DNA of 64,000 bases, from positions 177,016 through 241,015 of the forward strand of contig NZ_JANIBC010000002.1 in NCBI RefSeq assembly GCF_024505085.1, given 5' to 3'. Positions 8,645 to 18,067 of the stretch are shown one piece after another. The stretch comes from Parvularcula maris. Lineage in GTDB: Bacteria > Pseudomonadota > Alphaproteobacteria > Caulobacterales > Parvularculaceae. Every line of letters begins with the position of its first letter. Position 1 is the stretch's first letter. The notes below the pieces were generated by a model. The model saw only the letters and a list, made by a program, of their open reading frames with translations, was not told where the DNA came from and did no database searches. Made by a program: the position numbers and the translations under genes.

Positions 8645-10468
8645 ATGTTTCAGACCTTCGATCCCGTCTCCGACCGCTCTTTCGCCGGTAAGCACCTGCC
8701 GCTGCTTCGTGAGAGGCTGAAGGCCCTGGGCCTCGACGGCTTCCTGGTGCCCCATGAGGACGAGTATCTGAACGAGTACCTGCCGGACCATGCCGAGAGG
8801 CTGATGTGGCTGACGGGGTTCTCGGGGTCGGCGGGTTCGGCGGTTGTGCTGTCAGGCAAGGCAGCGGCCTTCTCCGATGGGCGCTACTCGATCCAGCTTC
8901 CCGCCCAGGTGGACGACCAGCATTTCGAGCTGCTGATGACCCATGACGTGACGCCCTCCGACTGGCTTCGTCAGAACGCGGAGGAGGGGCAGGTGATCGG
9001 CTACGACCCCATGCTGTTCTCCGAAGCGGCGCTGAAGCCGTTCCAGAAGGCGGCGGCGAAGAAGGGGTTCACCCTTAAGCCCGTCCGGCCCAACCCCATT
9101 GACGAGGCCTGGCAGGACCGCCCGGACGAGCCGACCGCCAAGATCAACCCCCACCCGCTAGAGTTGGCCGGAGAGGATGCAGCCGACAAGCGCACGCGCA
9201 TTGGCGAGGACGTGGCAGAAGCAGGAGCGGACTTGGCCCTTCTCACCTCCCCCTCCTCTCTCGCGTGGCTGTTCAACATTCGCGGCGGCGACGTGCATGC
9301 CGCGCCCCTGCCCCTGGGCCGGGCGATCATACACAGGGACGGCCAGGCGGAGCTCTTCGTCCGTCCCGAGAAGGTCACCGACGAGCTGCGCAGCCATCTC
9401 GGCAACGAGGTCGCCCTCCACGCTGAAGCCCAAGTGGACACCCGCCTTGCCGTGCTGGCGAAGGAGGGCAAGTCGGTGCTGGTCGATCCTGGCCTCACGC
9501 CGGTTTTCTACCTGTCCGCCGTCGAGGAGGCTGGCGGCAAGGTGGTGCGCGGCGCCGACCCCGTCTCCCTACCCCGCGCCATCAAGAACGAGGCCGAGCT
9601 GCAGGGCGCCCGCGAGGCTCACCTGCGCGACGGCGCCGCCATCACAGAGTTCCTTCGTTGGCTGAGCATCGAAGCGCCGAAGGAGACCGTCACCGAGATC
9701 GCCGCCGCGCAGAGGCTCGAAAGTTTCCGCCGCGAGACGGGTGTCCTGAAGGACATCAGCTTCGACACGATCTCGGCCTCGGGTCCCCACGGTGCCATGG
9801 CGCACTACCGGGTGACCTCAGCCACCGACCGCACGCTGAAGAAAGGCGAGCTGTTTCTCATCGACTCGGGCGGTCAGTACCAGGACGGCACGACGGACAT
9901 CACCCGCGTGGCCGCCATCGGCGAGCCGACCCCGGAGATGCGCGAGCGCTACACGCTGGTCCTCAAGGGCCATATCGGGCTAGCTCGAGCGCGCTTTCCG
10001 AAGGGCACGTCAGGGCACGCCCTTGATGCATTGGCGAGGCTGCCGCTCTGGATGGCAGGGCTCGACTACGACCACGGCACAGGCCACGGGGTGGGCAGCT
10101 TCCTCTCCGTCCATGAGGGGCCGCAGAAGATCTCCAAGCACGCCATCGACCAGGCCCTCGAGCCGGGCATGATCTGCTCGAACGAGCCCGGCTACTACAA
10201 GGAGGGCGAGTACGGCATCCGCATCGAGAACCTAGTGGTGGTCACCGAGGCAGCTCCGATCGAGGGCGGGGACGCCGATCGTTCCATGATGGGGTTCGAG
10301 AACCTGACCTTCGCGCCACTCGAAAGAGAGCTTATCGAAAGTGAACTACTCACCCGTGACGAAAGGGAATGGGTCGATGACTACCATTCGCAAGTGTTTG
10401 ACCGTATCTCTGAATACTTGACCGAAGATACGAGAGACTGGCTCTCTTCTCGCTGCAGACCGCTGTGA
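8645..10468 (+). CDS. M24B aminopeptidase P (Xaa-Pro aminopeptidase)
   Basis: 607 residues, the length of the three-domain aminopeptidase P group: two creatinase-N domains (about 20-330) and a C-terminal pita-bread domain. Metal ligands are visible in 'LIDSGGQYQDGTTDITR' (two Asp), 'HGTGHGVGSFLSVHEGP' (His), 'NEPGYYKEGEYGIRIEN' (two Glu). The enzyme removes N-terminal residues before proline. There is no signal peptide, so it is cytosolic. The gene lies 25 bases after dctM and may be cotranscribed. Confidence 0.95.
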   Translation: MFQTFDPVSDRSFAGKHLPLLRERLKALGLDGFLVPHEDEYLNEYLPDHAERLMWLTGFSGSAGSAVVLSGKAAAFSDGRYSIQLPAQVDDQHFELLMTHDVTPSDWLRQNAEEGQVIGYDPMLFSEAALKPFQKAAAKKGFTLKPVRPNPIDEAWQDRPDEPTAKINPHPLELAGEDAADKRTRIGEDVAEAGADLALLTSPSSLAWLFNIRGGDVHAAPLPLGRAIIHRDGQAELFVRPEKVTDELRSHLGNEVALHAEAQVDTRLAVLAKEGKSVLVDPGLTPVFYLSAVEEAGGKVVRGADPVSLPRAIKNEAELQGAREAHLRDGAAITEFLRWLSIEAPKETVTEIAAAQRLESFRRETGVLKDISFDTISASGPHGAMAHYRVTSATDRTLKKGELFLIDSGGQYQDGTTDITRVAAIGEPTPEMRERYTLVLKGHIGLARARFPKGTSGHALDALARLPLWMAGLDYDHGTGHGVGSFLSVHEGPQKISKHAIDQALEPGMICSNEPGYYKEGEYGIRIENLVVVTEAAPIEGGDADRSMMGFENLTFAPLERELIESELLTRDEREWVDDYHSQVFDRISEYLTEDTRDWLSSRCRPL

Positions 10469-10583
10469 TGAGCGAATTTGTCGCACCGTGAGCGATACTG
10501 ACACATTGCTCACTCTCCACGGCCCACGTTATCAGAGAGGGCATCTTTCGTCATGGGTGAACTAGGGCTAGGGTTCAGGGCAA

Positions 10584-11600
10584 GTGGACAATAACACACT
10601 GGAGAGGATGAAAGTCAGCGCGTTCGAGCGGTTTCCCATCGCCTTCGTGCTGACCAACCCGAACATGGACGACAACCCCATTGTCTATGTGAACCGGGCA
10701 TTCGAGCGGCTGACCGGCTACACAGCCGAGGTGGCGATCGGGCAGAACTGCCGGTTCCTGCAAGGTCCTGATACGGACAGTGAGGTGGTGGCTGAGCTGG
10801 GAGATGCCATCAAGGAGCGGCAAGGATACCGCACGGAGCTTCTGAACTACCGGGCCGATGGCTCGACCTTCATGAACGAGCTCCTGATCGAGCCGATCCA
10901 CGATGATGAAGGCCAGCTTCAGGCCTTCCTGGGGCTGCAGCGCCAGGCCGGTGTCAGCGCCGCGGCCCAGCACCGGGCGGAGAAGCAGCTTCAGGAGATC
11001 CAGCACCGGGTGAAGAACCACCTGCAGATGGTGGTCTCGATGATCCGCCTACAGAGCCAGAAGGCCCAGGGCGCCGACCCCAGCATCGACTACGCCGCCC
11101 TCGCCTATCGGGTCGAGACGCTGCAGCTTCTCTACCAGGAGATGAACAAGACCTCCGAGCACGCCGAGGTGCCCATCGGCGCCTATCTCAGCCGCATCGC
11201 GACGACGATCGGGCATCTCGAGGGCCGCGAGAACATCCGCCTCAACATCGCCACCGAGAGCTTCTACGTGCCGGTGGAGACGGCGGCCCGGGTCGGCCTT
11301 CTGGCCTCGGAGATCATCACCAACGCCTATCAGCACGCCTTCCAGAACCGCAAGGCTGGGCTGGTCGAGGTCAGCCTGCGCCAGCTTTCGGGCGGCGTCA
11401 TGCGGCTGGAGGTGATGGATGACGGCGTCGGCCTGCCCGAGGGGGTCGAATGGCCCAAGGGCAACACGATGGGCGCCACCATCGTCGCCTCGCTCCTGAA
11501 GGGTGTCGAAGGCACGATCAATATCGCGCGGGGGGTTGCGGGAACGACGATCAGCGTCGATGTTCCGTTACCCGACAGCCGCGCGAAACATGAAAACTAG
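10584..11600 (+). CDS. LOV-domain blue-light sensor histidine kinase (HisKA_2/HWE type)
   Basis: 338 residues from a GTG at 10584 (an ATG at 10608 is an alternative). Residues 10-120 are a PAS domain of the LOV class: 'GQNCRFLQG' with the photoactive Cys56, and Asn88, Asn98 and Gln119 in the expected FMN-contact places. Residues 130-190 are a HisKA_2 dimerisation domain with phospho-acceptor His141 in 'IQHRVKNHLQMV'. Residues 195-335 are the ATPase domain with Asn247 in the N box and DDGVG at 279-283. Alphaproteobacterial relatives control the general stress response in light. No response regulator is adjacent. The 3' end overlaps the next gene by 11 bases. Confidence 0.93.
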   Translation: MDNNTLERMKVSAFERFPIAFVLTNPNMDDNPIVYVNRAFERLTGYTAEVAIGQNCRFLQGPDTDSEVVAELGDAIKERQGYRTELLNYRADGSTFMNELLIEPIHDDEGQLQAFLGLQRQAGVSAAAQHRAEKQLQEIQHRVKNHLQMVVSMIRLQSQKAQGADPSIDYAALAYRVETLQLLYQEMNKTSEHAEVPIGAYLSRIATTIGHLEGRENIRLNIATESFYVPVETAARVGLLASEIITNAYQHAFQNRKAGLVEVSLRQLSGGVMRLEVMDDGVGLPEGVEWPKGNTMGATIVASLLKGVEGTINIARGVAGTTISVDVPLPDSRAKHEN

Positions 11601-12348
11601 CCTTCTCGCCCTTCTTCTTTTCTTCCAGCCGCCGCTGACGCCCGAAGTGGTGAAGGCGGAGGTGGTGGCCACCTATCCGCACGAGACGACGGCGTTCACC
11701 CAAGGCCTGCTGTTCGCGGATGGCGTGCTGATCGAGAGCACGGGCCGGGAGGGGCAGTCGCGCCTGCGCAAGCTGTCCATCCGCACCGGACGCCCGCTGA
11801 TGGAGGTGGCCCTGCCGGACGAGGTGTTCGGCGAGGGCACGGCGCGGGTCGGCGAGCGGCTAATCACCCTCACCTGGCGCTCCGGCGAGGCCTATGTCTA
11901 CGACCTTCAGACCCTCGAGGAGGTCGGCAAGTTCTCCTATGAGGGAGAGGGCTGGGGCCTCACCTATGACGGCGAGCGCCTCATCATGAGCGACGGCTCG
12001 GACCGCCTGCGGTTTCTCGACCCCGAGACCTTCGAGGAGATCGGCGAGGTCGAGGTGACGCTCTCCGGGCAGAAGATCGGACGGCTGAACGAGCTCGAAT
12101 ATGTGGACGGGCGGGTCTGGGCCAACGTCTTCATGCAGGACTTCCTGGTACGGATCGACCCCGAGACCGGCGCCATCGACCAGGTGGCGGACCTTCAGGG
12201 CCTGTACCCCCGTGCCCTGCGCAAGAGCCCGATCAACGACGTCCTCAACGGTATCGCCTATGAGGAGAGCTCGGGGCGGCTCTTCGTCACGGGTAAGAAC
12301 TGGCCCAACATGTACGAAATCAAGCTGACCCCCAAGGAAGCGGAGTAG
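11590..12348 (+). CDS. glutaminyl-peptide cyclotransferase, plant/bacterial five-bladed type
   Basis: 252 residues from the ATG at 11590, which overlaps the kinase stop. A hydrophobic N-terminus (residues 3-12) suggests export. The body matches glutamine cyclotransferase (PF05096): 'YPHETTAFTQGLLF' near 34-47, 'EGWGLTYDG', 'LNELEYVDGRVWANV' and 'PINDVLNGIAYE' near the end. It converts N-terminal glutamine to pyroglutamate, probably in the periplasm. Overlap with the LOV kinase suggests coexpression, though no functional link is known. Confidence 0.9.
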   Translation: MKTSLLALLLFFQPPLTPEVVKAEVVATYPHETTAFTQGLLFADGVLIESTGREGQSRLRKLSIRTGRPLMEVALPDEVFGEGTARVGERLITLTWRSGEAYVYDLQTLEEVGKFSYEGEGWGLTYDGERLIMSDGSDRLRFLDPETFEEIGEVEVTLSGQKIGRLNELEYVDGRVWANVFMQDFLVRIDPETGAIDQVADLQGLYPRALRKSPINDVLNGIAYEESSGRLFVTGKNWPNMYEIKLTPKEAE

Positions 12349-12352
12349 CCCT

Positions 12353-12808
12353 ATGCCCGGTCTGTGGTTTTCCGAGTTCGAGGAGGGTCAGGTCTTCGAC
12401 CATGAGTGGACACGGACGATCACGGAGGCGGACAATACCTGGTTCAGCCTCGCCACCATGAACCCGCAACCGCTCCATATCGACCACCACAAGGCGGCGG
12501 AGACCGAGTTCGGCAAGCCGCTGGTCAACAGCCTCTTCACCCTTGGCTGCCTCATCGGCATGACGGTGAACGACACGACGCTGAACACCACCGTCGCGAA
12601 CCTCGGGATGGAGAAGGTGCGCTTCCCCGCACCCGTCTTCCACGGCGACACGGTGAAGGCGAAGACGACGGTGGTCGGTATACGGTCTTCCAAGTCGCGG
12701 CCCGGTCAGGGCATCGTCACCTTTCTGCACGAGATGTTCAAGCAGGACGGCACGTTGGTCGCCTCCTGCGAGCGCGCCGCGCTGATGATGGCGAAGCCGG
12801 ACGCCTAA
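12353..12808 (+). CDS. MaoC-family (R)-hydratase
   Basis: 151 residues, single hot-dog domain. 'ITEADNTWFSLATMNPQPLHID' (about residues 23-44) is the MaoC active-site region, with the Asp and His of the hydratase motif. Relatives hydrate enoyl-CoA or mesaconyl-CoA thioesters. It follows the cyclotransferase by four bases, so it belongs to the same transcript, and it is convergent with the minus-strand gene ending at 12812. Exact substrate is unknown. Confidence 0.88.
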   Translation: MPGLWFSEFEEGQVFDHEWTRTITEADNTWFSLATMNPQPLHIDHHKAAETEFGKPLVNSLFTLGCLIGMTVNDTTLNTTVANLGMEKVRFPAPVFHGDTVKAKTTVVGIRSSKSRPGQGIVTFLHEMFKQDGTLVASCERAALMMAKPDA

Positions 12809-12811
12809 GGG

Positions 12812-14209
12812 CTAACCGCGGCCCCCGGCAAAGGCCGAGGCCACCTTGGCGAGAAGCGCTCTTGCATCGCCCTCCCCTTCGCTCCCCGTCTGCCTGCTGC
12901 CGCCCGGTTGAGCGCCTTCGGGCAGAGCTTGGGGCGTGAAGGCTTGCGGCCAGGGCAGCATGGGGTCGAGGAGTAGCGCCTCACCTGCCCTCAAAGAGCG
13001 CAGGGCCAGCTCGATAGCCTCTGTACCCGCCCCTTCCGCCTTGGCGCCGTGGGTGGCGATGCCCGACTGTCCGGACGCGAAGGTTCTAGCGGTGGTGAGG
13101 CTGGCGAAATGGGCGGAGGGCTCAGGCGCCTCGCCCATGAGGCGGTCGACCTGATGGGCGGCGAAGAGAACGGGGATGCGGCCGCCGGAGGTCTTGGCGA
13201 GGGTCTTGGCGAAGCGCTGGATGATCTTCGCCGCGGGCCGGTGCAGCTCCGGGACGAGGTTGCCGAGCTGGCAGACGGTCATGGGCGGGCGGCCATCGGG
13301 CAGGCGGAAGAGGTTCTGCACCACCATGTCGGCGTCGAGCGCGTCGGCTTCCTCGCTGAGGAAGAGAGCCAGCCGGTCGTCCTCGCGCGCGCGGCGAAGC
13401 CTGGCGGAGAGCGAAGAGGCCGGCTTGGTATCGTCCTGGCTGGCAGAGCCGATACGATCGAGCTCGGCGATCAGGGAGCGAAGCTGCCCCCCCTGCCCCC
13501 TCACCGCCATGCGCAGCAAACGGCGCTCGTCCTCGGACAGAGGCTCCTGCACGGCGCCCAGTACGGCGGCTATCTCGTCCGCGTTCAGAAGACCGATGGG
13601 AGCGAGGCCTAAGCTGAGATCGACCACGCTGGCGGCGCCGCCAAAGCTGTCCGTAAAAAGATCGTCCGGGTCGAGGACGATCAGCCTGGCGGGGAAGGAG
13701 CCGAGCAGCAGTTTGCGGATGATGAGGGCGAAGAGCGGCGCAGTCTGAAGCGGCTGTCCGGCGATCACCAAGCCGTCGCGCATCAGGTGCTGGAGTTCGA
13801 GAGACAGGGGCCGCTCGCCTGCTGCAAGGTTCAGCGGCTCCTTGAGAGCCGCTTCGCGCGCCTCGATGGCCTCGCGCTCGTCCAGCAGCCTGGCGCTGGC
13901 TCCGACGCTCGGGCAGGTGACGCGGGCCATGGGGATGCCCGCCTCGAGACTGCCCAGAAGCCGCACCTCGGCGAACACGATCTCGACCTGGCCGGGCTCG
14001 GTCAGGCCCGCCGGGGTTTCCATCGCCGCCACCGAGGCGATGATCGGGGTGATCCCTTCGATGGCGATCAGCGTGCCGATGGTCAGGTTGGCGGCGCGCG
14101 CCAAGGTCGCAGGAAAGGCAAGGATGGCCGTCTCTGCACTGACCGACGCGACCACGCCCTCCAGGCGGCTGCCGCCCTGGCTCGGAACTGCGCTGTTGGC
14201 ACCCGTCAC
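12812..14209 (-). CDS. HerA-like protein lacking Walker A and B (pseudo-ATPase)
   Basis: 465 residues. Residues 15-95 form a HAS-barrel ('LTIGTLIAIEGITPII', 'AEVRLLGSLEAG'), followed by a RecA-like domain of the HerA/FtsK class. The usual Walker A segment (GTTGTGKS type) is replaced by 'GQPLQTAP' (about 173-180), although the following 'ARLIVLDPDDLFTDSFG' aligns well. The Walker B region ends in 'PVLFAAHQVDRLMG', without the acidic pair. ATP hydrolysis is therefore unlikely. It starts inside the stop of the upstream kinase-like gene (ATGA overlap). The HerA-like fold is an inference from alignment by eye, and the role is unknown. Confidence 0.75.
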   Translation of the reverse strand: MTGANSAVPSQGGSRLEGVVASVSAETAILAFPATLARAANLTIGTLIAIEGITPIIASVAAMETPAGLTEPGQVEIVFAEVRLLGSLEAGIPMARVTCPSVGASARLLDEREAIEAREAALKEPLNLAAGERPLSLELQHLMRDGLVIAGQPLQTAPLFALIIRKLLLGSFPARLIVLDPDDLFTDSFGGAASVVDLSLGLAPIGLLNADEIAAVLGAVQEPLSEDERRLLRMAVRGQGGQLRSLIAELDRIGSASQDDTKPASSLSARLRRAREDDRLALFLSEEADALDADMVVQNLFRLPDGRPPMTVCQLGNLVPELHRPAAKIIQRFAKTLAKTSGGRIPVLFAAHQVDRLMGEAPEPSAHFASLTTARTFASGQSGIATHGAKAEGAGTEAIELALRSLRAGEALLLDPMLPWPQAFTPQALPEGAQPGGSRQTGSEGEGDARALLAKVASAFAGGRG

Positions 14210-14958
14210 GCTGCGCGCTCCTCTGCCAGGGAGGGGCAGAACAAGGACAGCTTGCTGCCGCCTTCTTCAGTCTCTGTAGTAAGCTCGCAGCCGAGACGCT
14301 TGACCTGACGGACCAGGTCTTCCTGGTACACGTTCGATGAGCAGCCAAGCTCGTCCACGACTTCGAACGTGACGGTGATACCGGGAAGCTCGCCGCGCTC
14401 CGCCCTGGCCGCGCAGCTAATGGCGCGGCGGGCCTTGCCGCCATCGGTGAGGTGGTCGAAGACCAGCCCGAGCGCGCGTTCCAAGTCCTGCGGCGGCACA
14501 ATCAACGTGGGAAGGACGTCTGCGATGTCCGCGCGACTGACGAAAACGGACTTGGTCCTAGCTGCCAGGACTTCCTTCAGAACGGGGAGGAGATCCGTGC
14601 TCGGCTCTTCTTTTCGAGGAGTATCCGCGCCCGCCGCCGCCCGCAGGATGGCGTCGATCCGCTCCAGAAGCACGCCTGCCGAGTTCAGCACGTGATCGAG
14701 ATACTCCGCTCTCTTCTCATCACCGAGGTCCGGCTGCTCCTTCACGAGGCCGGTGAAGCCGGTGATGGCGTTGAGGGGAGTACGGAGCTCATGGTTGAGG
14801 CCGGAAAGGAAGGCGCTCTTCGCGGCGATGGCCTGCCTGGCCTCAGCTTGCGCGACGGTCAGTTCCTGGCGCAGCTCCAGGATGCGCTGCTTTCGGCCAT
14901 AAGCCGCGGCATAGGCCTTGAGGGAGCGACCGTCTCTCTCTCCTGCCGCCAAACGCAT
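14206..14958 (-). CDS. histidine-kinase-like protein with degenerate ATPase domain
   Basis: 250 residues. A coiled coil (about 24-48) leads into a HisKA domain with an intact H box, 'GLNHELRTPLNAITGF', phospho-acceptor His56. The C-terminal ~120 residues have the length of an HATPase domain, but no recognisable N box, and the G1 box (DxGxG) position reads 'DELGCSSN'. It may thus act as a phosphotransfer or scaffold protein rather than a kinase. No transmembrane or sensory domain is present. It is cotranscribed with the pseudo-HerA gene, an unusual pairing of two enzymes that both seem to have lost ATP use. Confidence 0.8.
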   Translation of the reverse strand: MRLAAGERDGRSLKAYAAAYGRKQRILELRQELTVAQAEARQAIAAKSAFLSGLNHELRTPLNAITGFTGLVKEQPDLGDEKRAEYLDHVLNSAGVLLERIDAILRAAAGADTPRKEEPSTDLLPVLKEVLAARTKSVFVSRADIADVLPTLIVPPQDLERALGLVFDHLTDGGKARRAISCAARAERGELPGITVTFEVVDELGCSSNVYQEDLVRQVKRLGCELTTETEEGGSKLSLFCPSLAEERAA

Positions 14959-15013
14959 GCCGCACCCTGTTCCTTACCGAGATGGTTCGGGATTAGGGTT
15001 ACGGCAGGCATAC

Positions 15014-16918
15014 TTAACCGGTCGTTAAGCCAGGAGGAACTGGGTTCTGCTCGAGGATCTCCTCCTTGCGGGCCTTGATCTGGTCCGTATCCCCTGCTGG
15101 CTGCGTGCGGCCCTCGGCCACCTCTGGCGGAACATAGGCCAGCACGCGGTCGCCAAGCTTAGGGATGAGGGGGCTGTCCGAGGTCGCAAAGACGATCTGC
15201 TCGTCGCGCTCGATCAGCATCATCAGGCTTTCGTCCCCCAGCGCCTCTTTCAGCATCTCCGCCGTGTACTCTTCGGAGACGCGGGTGAGCTGGAAGGCCC
15301 AGCCGTTATAGTGGCGCTGCATCAGCTCATCGAGGGAGACCGGCTTGCCGAAGAGCGAGCGGCCCTGAAGCGCGTAGGAGACGGCGCGGCGGTGCTCGCC
15401 CGTGCCCTTCGAGGAGAGCTGGAAGGTGCGGGTGCGGTCGAGCTCGTGGGCGAGGTCGGTGCAGACGAGGGCGTTGTGGCTGTCATTGGCCGTCACGGCC
15501 AAGAGCGTGTCGTAGCGGACGAACTCCACATGATGCTCGGTCACCTCGGAGAGGATCTCGCCGTAGAACGTCTCGAGCCCGGCGTTCCTGGCCGAACGGA
15601 GGGCACGGTAGCTCGAGTCGGAGATGAGGACCGGGATGCCCATCTCGCGCAGCTTCTCGCCCAGGGCCGTCGACCAGGCCGAACCGCCGACGATGAGGAA
15701 GCCCGGCCGCCCCGCCTGGGCGAGGCCCAAGGCCCGCGCCAGGGGCGTGATCGAGAAGCCGTGGGCGATGACGGTGGCGAAGACCATGGCGAAGGCCAGC
15801 GGCACCATCTTCTCGCCGTCTTCATAGCCGATCTCCACCATCTTGGCGGCGAAGAGGCCCGAGACCGCCACGGCGACGATGCCCCTCGGCGCGATCCAGC
15901 CGACGAGCAGCCGCTCCTTGAAGGTGGGGTTGGTGCCGATCATGGAGAGGAAGACGGCGATCGGCCTCACCAGAAGCAGCATGGCCAGCACGAACAAGCC
16001 GTCCTGGAGGGTCAGGCTGGTCAGGGTCTCAATGGTGAGGTTCGCCGTCAGGACGACGAACACGCCGGAGACGAAGAGAACGGCGATGTTCTCCTTGAAC
16101 TGGCGAAGCTGGTTGATCGAGGGCAGCTTGGCGTTGGCCAGGGTTACGCCCATGGCGGTGACGGAGAGAAGGCCGCCCTCCTCCTGAAAGCCGTTGGCGA
16201 CCGCGAAGCAGACCAGCACCGAGCCGAGCAGCACAGGCGTCTTGAGGAACTCCGGCACCCAGCCCTTGCGGAAGGCCTGAGCTGCGAAAAGGCCCATGAT
16301 GACGCCGAGCCCGGTAGAGAGGAGCGCGCCCAGGATGAGGCTGCCGATGACCTGGTAGCTCGCCACGTCGACGCCGATATGGGCGATGTGCAGCGTCTCA
16401 TAGACGAAGACGGCGAGGAGCGCGCCGAGGGGGTCGTTGACGATCCCCTCCCAGCGCAGCAGCGTCGCTGGGCGGCTGGACAGCTTCGCCTGACGCAGGA
16501 GCGGCATGATGACGGTGGGGCCGGTGACGACCATGATGCCGGAGAAGAGTGCCGCGGTCTCGAAGGAGAGACCTGCGATCTTCCAGGCGGCCAGGAAACC
16601 GAGGCCCCAAGCGATGAAGACGCCGGGGAAGACGAGGCGCCTGACACCGCGCCCGACCTCGCGCAGCTCGTCGAATTTGAGCTGCAGGCCCCCTTCGAAG
16701 AGGATGATGCCGACCGCAATGGAGATGAGCGGCTGGTAGAGCTCGCCGAAGCTCTCTTCGGGCCTGATCCATCCGAACACGGGACCGATCAGGATGCCCG
16801 CGATGGACATCAGGACGATGGCCGGAAGGTTGAAACGCCAGGCCAGCCACTGGGCGGCGATGCCCGCGAAGCCGATCAGCGTGACGACGAAGACGATGTT
16901 GTCCAAGGACGGCTCCAA
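15014..16918 (-). CDS. CPA1 Na+/H+ antiporter with C-terminal TrkA-N/RCK-like domain
   Basis: 634 residues from a TTG at 16918. About 12-13 membrane helices (residues 5-405) include 'WEGIVNDPLGALLAV', the ND motif of electroneutral NhaP-type antiporters. A cytoplasmic nucleotide-binding domain (about 415-530, 'FLIVGGSAWSTALGEKL') and a C-terminal TrkA-C-like part follow. The glycine-rich loop is GGSAWS, not the canonical GxGxxG, so ligand binding may be altered. It exports Na+ in exchange for H+. It fits a marine lifestyle and the Na+-pumping rhodopsin in this window, but is not linked to it. Confidence 0.88.
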   Translation of the reverse strand: MEPSLDNIVFVVTLIGFAGIAAQWLAWRFNLPAIVLMSIAGILIGPVFGWIRPEESFGELYQPLISIAVGIILFEGGLQLKFDELREVGRGVRRLVFPGVFIAWGLGFLAAWKIAGLSFETAALFSGIMVVTGPTVIMPLLRQAKLSSRPATLLRWEGIVNDPLGALLAVFVYETLHIAHIGVDVASYQVIGSLILGALLSTGLGVIMGLFAAQAFRKGWVPEFLKTPVLLGSVLVCFAVANGFQEEGGLLSVTAMGVTLANAKLPSINQLRQFKENIAVLFVSGVFVVLTANLTIETLTSLTLQDGLFVLAMLLLVRPIAVFLSMIGTNPTFKERLLVGWIAPRGIVAVAVSGLFAAKMVEIGYEDGEKMVPLAFAMVFATVIAHGFSITPLARALGLAQAGRPGFLIVGGSAWSTALGEKLREMGIPVLISDSSYRALRSARNAGLETFYGEILSEVTEHHVEFVRYDTLLAVTANDSHNALVCTDLAHELDRTRTFQLSSKGTGEHRRAVSYALQGRSLFGKPVSLDELMQRHYNGWAFQLTRVSEEYTAEMLKEALGDESLMMLIERDEQIVFATSDSPLIPKLGDRVLAYVPPEVAEGRTQPAGDTDQIKARKEEILEQNPVPPGLTTG

Positions 16919-16927
16919 CTCAGAGTG

Positions 16928-17085
16928 AGCTCACCTCTCCCGCTTGCGGGAGAGGTCAAAGGCTGCGCAGCAGGCTTTGGGTGAGGGGATCGGCGAAGCC
17001 GTGGTGATCCAGATGACGACCAGCGTTGCGCTTCGAAGGCCCTCACCCTCGGTCCCTCTCCCGCGGGGTCGGGAGAGGGAGGCGG
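16928..17085. repeat. dispersed palindromic element, copy 2
   Basis: Begins with CCTCTCCCGCTTGCGGGAGAGG, a perfect hairpin, followed by a CAAAGGCTGCG/CAGGCTTTG imperfect hairpin. It ends with CCCTCTCCC...GGGAGAGGG (about 17055-17081). The architecture matches the copies near 4.3, 23.6 and 28.4 kb. It lies between two minus-strand genes. Confidence 0.65.
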
Positions 17086-17111
17086 TACAAGCTATGCCGC
17101 GCTTTGCAAAC

Positions 17112-17888
17112 TCAAGCGTCCTTGAAGTTCGGCTGGCGCTTCTCGACGAAGGCTTTCATGCCCTCCTTCTGGTCCTGGGTGGCGAAGACCGAGTGGAAGA
17201 CTCGGCGCTCGAAGCGGACGCCTTCGGAGAGGGGCACCTCGAAGGCGCGGTTGACGCTCTCCTTGACCATCATGGCGATGGGGCGGGAGTAGCCGGCGAT
17301 CTTCTTGGCCGCCTCCATGGCGGTGTCCATCAGCTCGGCCTTCGGCACAATGCGCGCGACGAGGCCGCAGCGCTCGGCCTCCTCGGCGCCCATCATCCGT
17401 CCGGTGAGGCACATATCCATCGCCTTGGCCTTGCCGATGAACTTGGCCATGCGCTGGGTGCCGCCTGCGCCGGGAATGGCGCCGATGGTGATCTCGGGCT
17501 GGCCAAATTTCGCATTGTCCGCGGCGATGATGAAGTCGCACATCATGGCGAGCTCGCAGCCCCCGCCGAGGGCGTAACCGGCCACCGCTGCGATGAGTGG
17601 CTTACGGGTGCGTGAGGCCTGCTCCCAGTTGGCGGTGATGAAGTCCTCGGTATAGGCTTCGACGAAGCTCTTATCGGCCATCTCCTTGATGTCGGCGCCG
17701 GCGGCGAAGGCCTTCTCCGAGCCGGTCAGCACGATGGCGCTGATCTGGTTGTCCTCGTCGGCCGCCTTCAGCGCGTCGGTCAGCTCGTCCATCAACTCCC
17801 TGTTGAAGGCGTTGAGCGCCTCGGGACGGGAGAGCCTGATGACCCGGACACGCTCGTCGGTCTGGACCTCTAAGGTATTGTAAGCCAT
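17112..17888 (-). CDS. enoyl-CoA hydratase
   Basis: 258 residues from the ATG at 17888, with GGAAAAG just upstream; in-frame upstream starts would add a non-conserved extension. Crotonase signatures are 'GADIKEM' (oxyanion hole), '[16 protein letters not shown]' (first catalytic Glu) and '[15 protein letters not shown]' (second catalytic Glu nearby). It hydrates short-chain trans-2-enoyl-CoA in fatty-acid oxidation. The protein is cytosolic. No other beta-oxidation gene is adjacent. Confidence 0.95.
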   Translation of the reverse strand: MAYNTLEVQTDERVRVIRLSRPEALNAFNRELMDELTDALKAADEDNQISAIVLTGSEKAFAAGADIKEMADKSFVEAYTEDFITANWEQASRTRKPLIAAVAGYALGGGCELAMMCDFIIAADNAKFGQPEITIGAIPGAGGTQRMAKFIGKAKAMDMCLTGRMMGAEEAERCGLVARIVPKAELMDTAMEAAKKIAGYSRPIAMMVKESVNRAFEVPLSEGVRFERRVFHSVFATQDQKEGMKAFVEKRQPNFKDA

Positions 17889-18067
17889 AGTCTTTTCCAT
17901 ATTCTGTAAGCAGAGCCATGGCCCCGCCAAGCCGTCCGCATAGACCCGCCCAACCCGGCTCGCAACCGCCGAGCCGCAGCCGCGGCCTTTTGCGGGCACG
18001 GGCGGGGGTGACGGGGGGCACAAGCGTCGCTATCTGCTCAGCTCGACTTCTCAGATAGGAGTTCTCG

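Noticed and set aside
15311-16984. 557-codon plus-strand open frame
   Set aside because: Antisense to the Na+/H+ antiporter; the composition (Glu, Asp, Arg, Gly runs) is a codon-bias shadow and no domain is visible.
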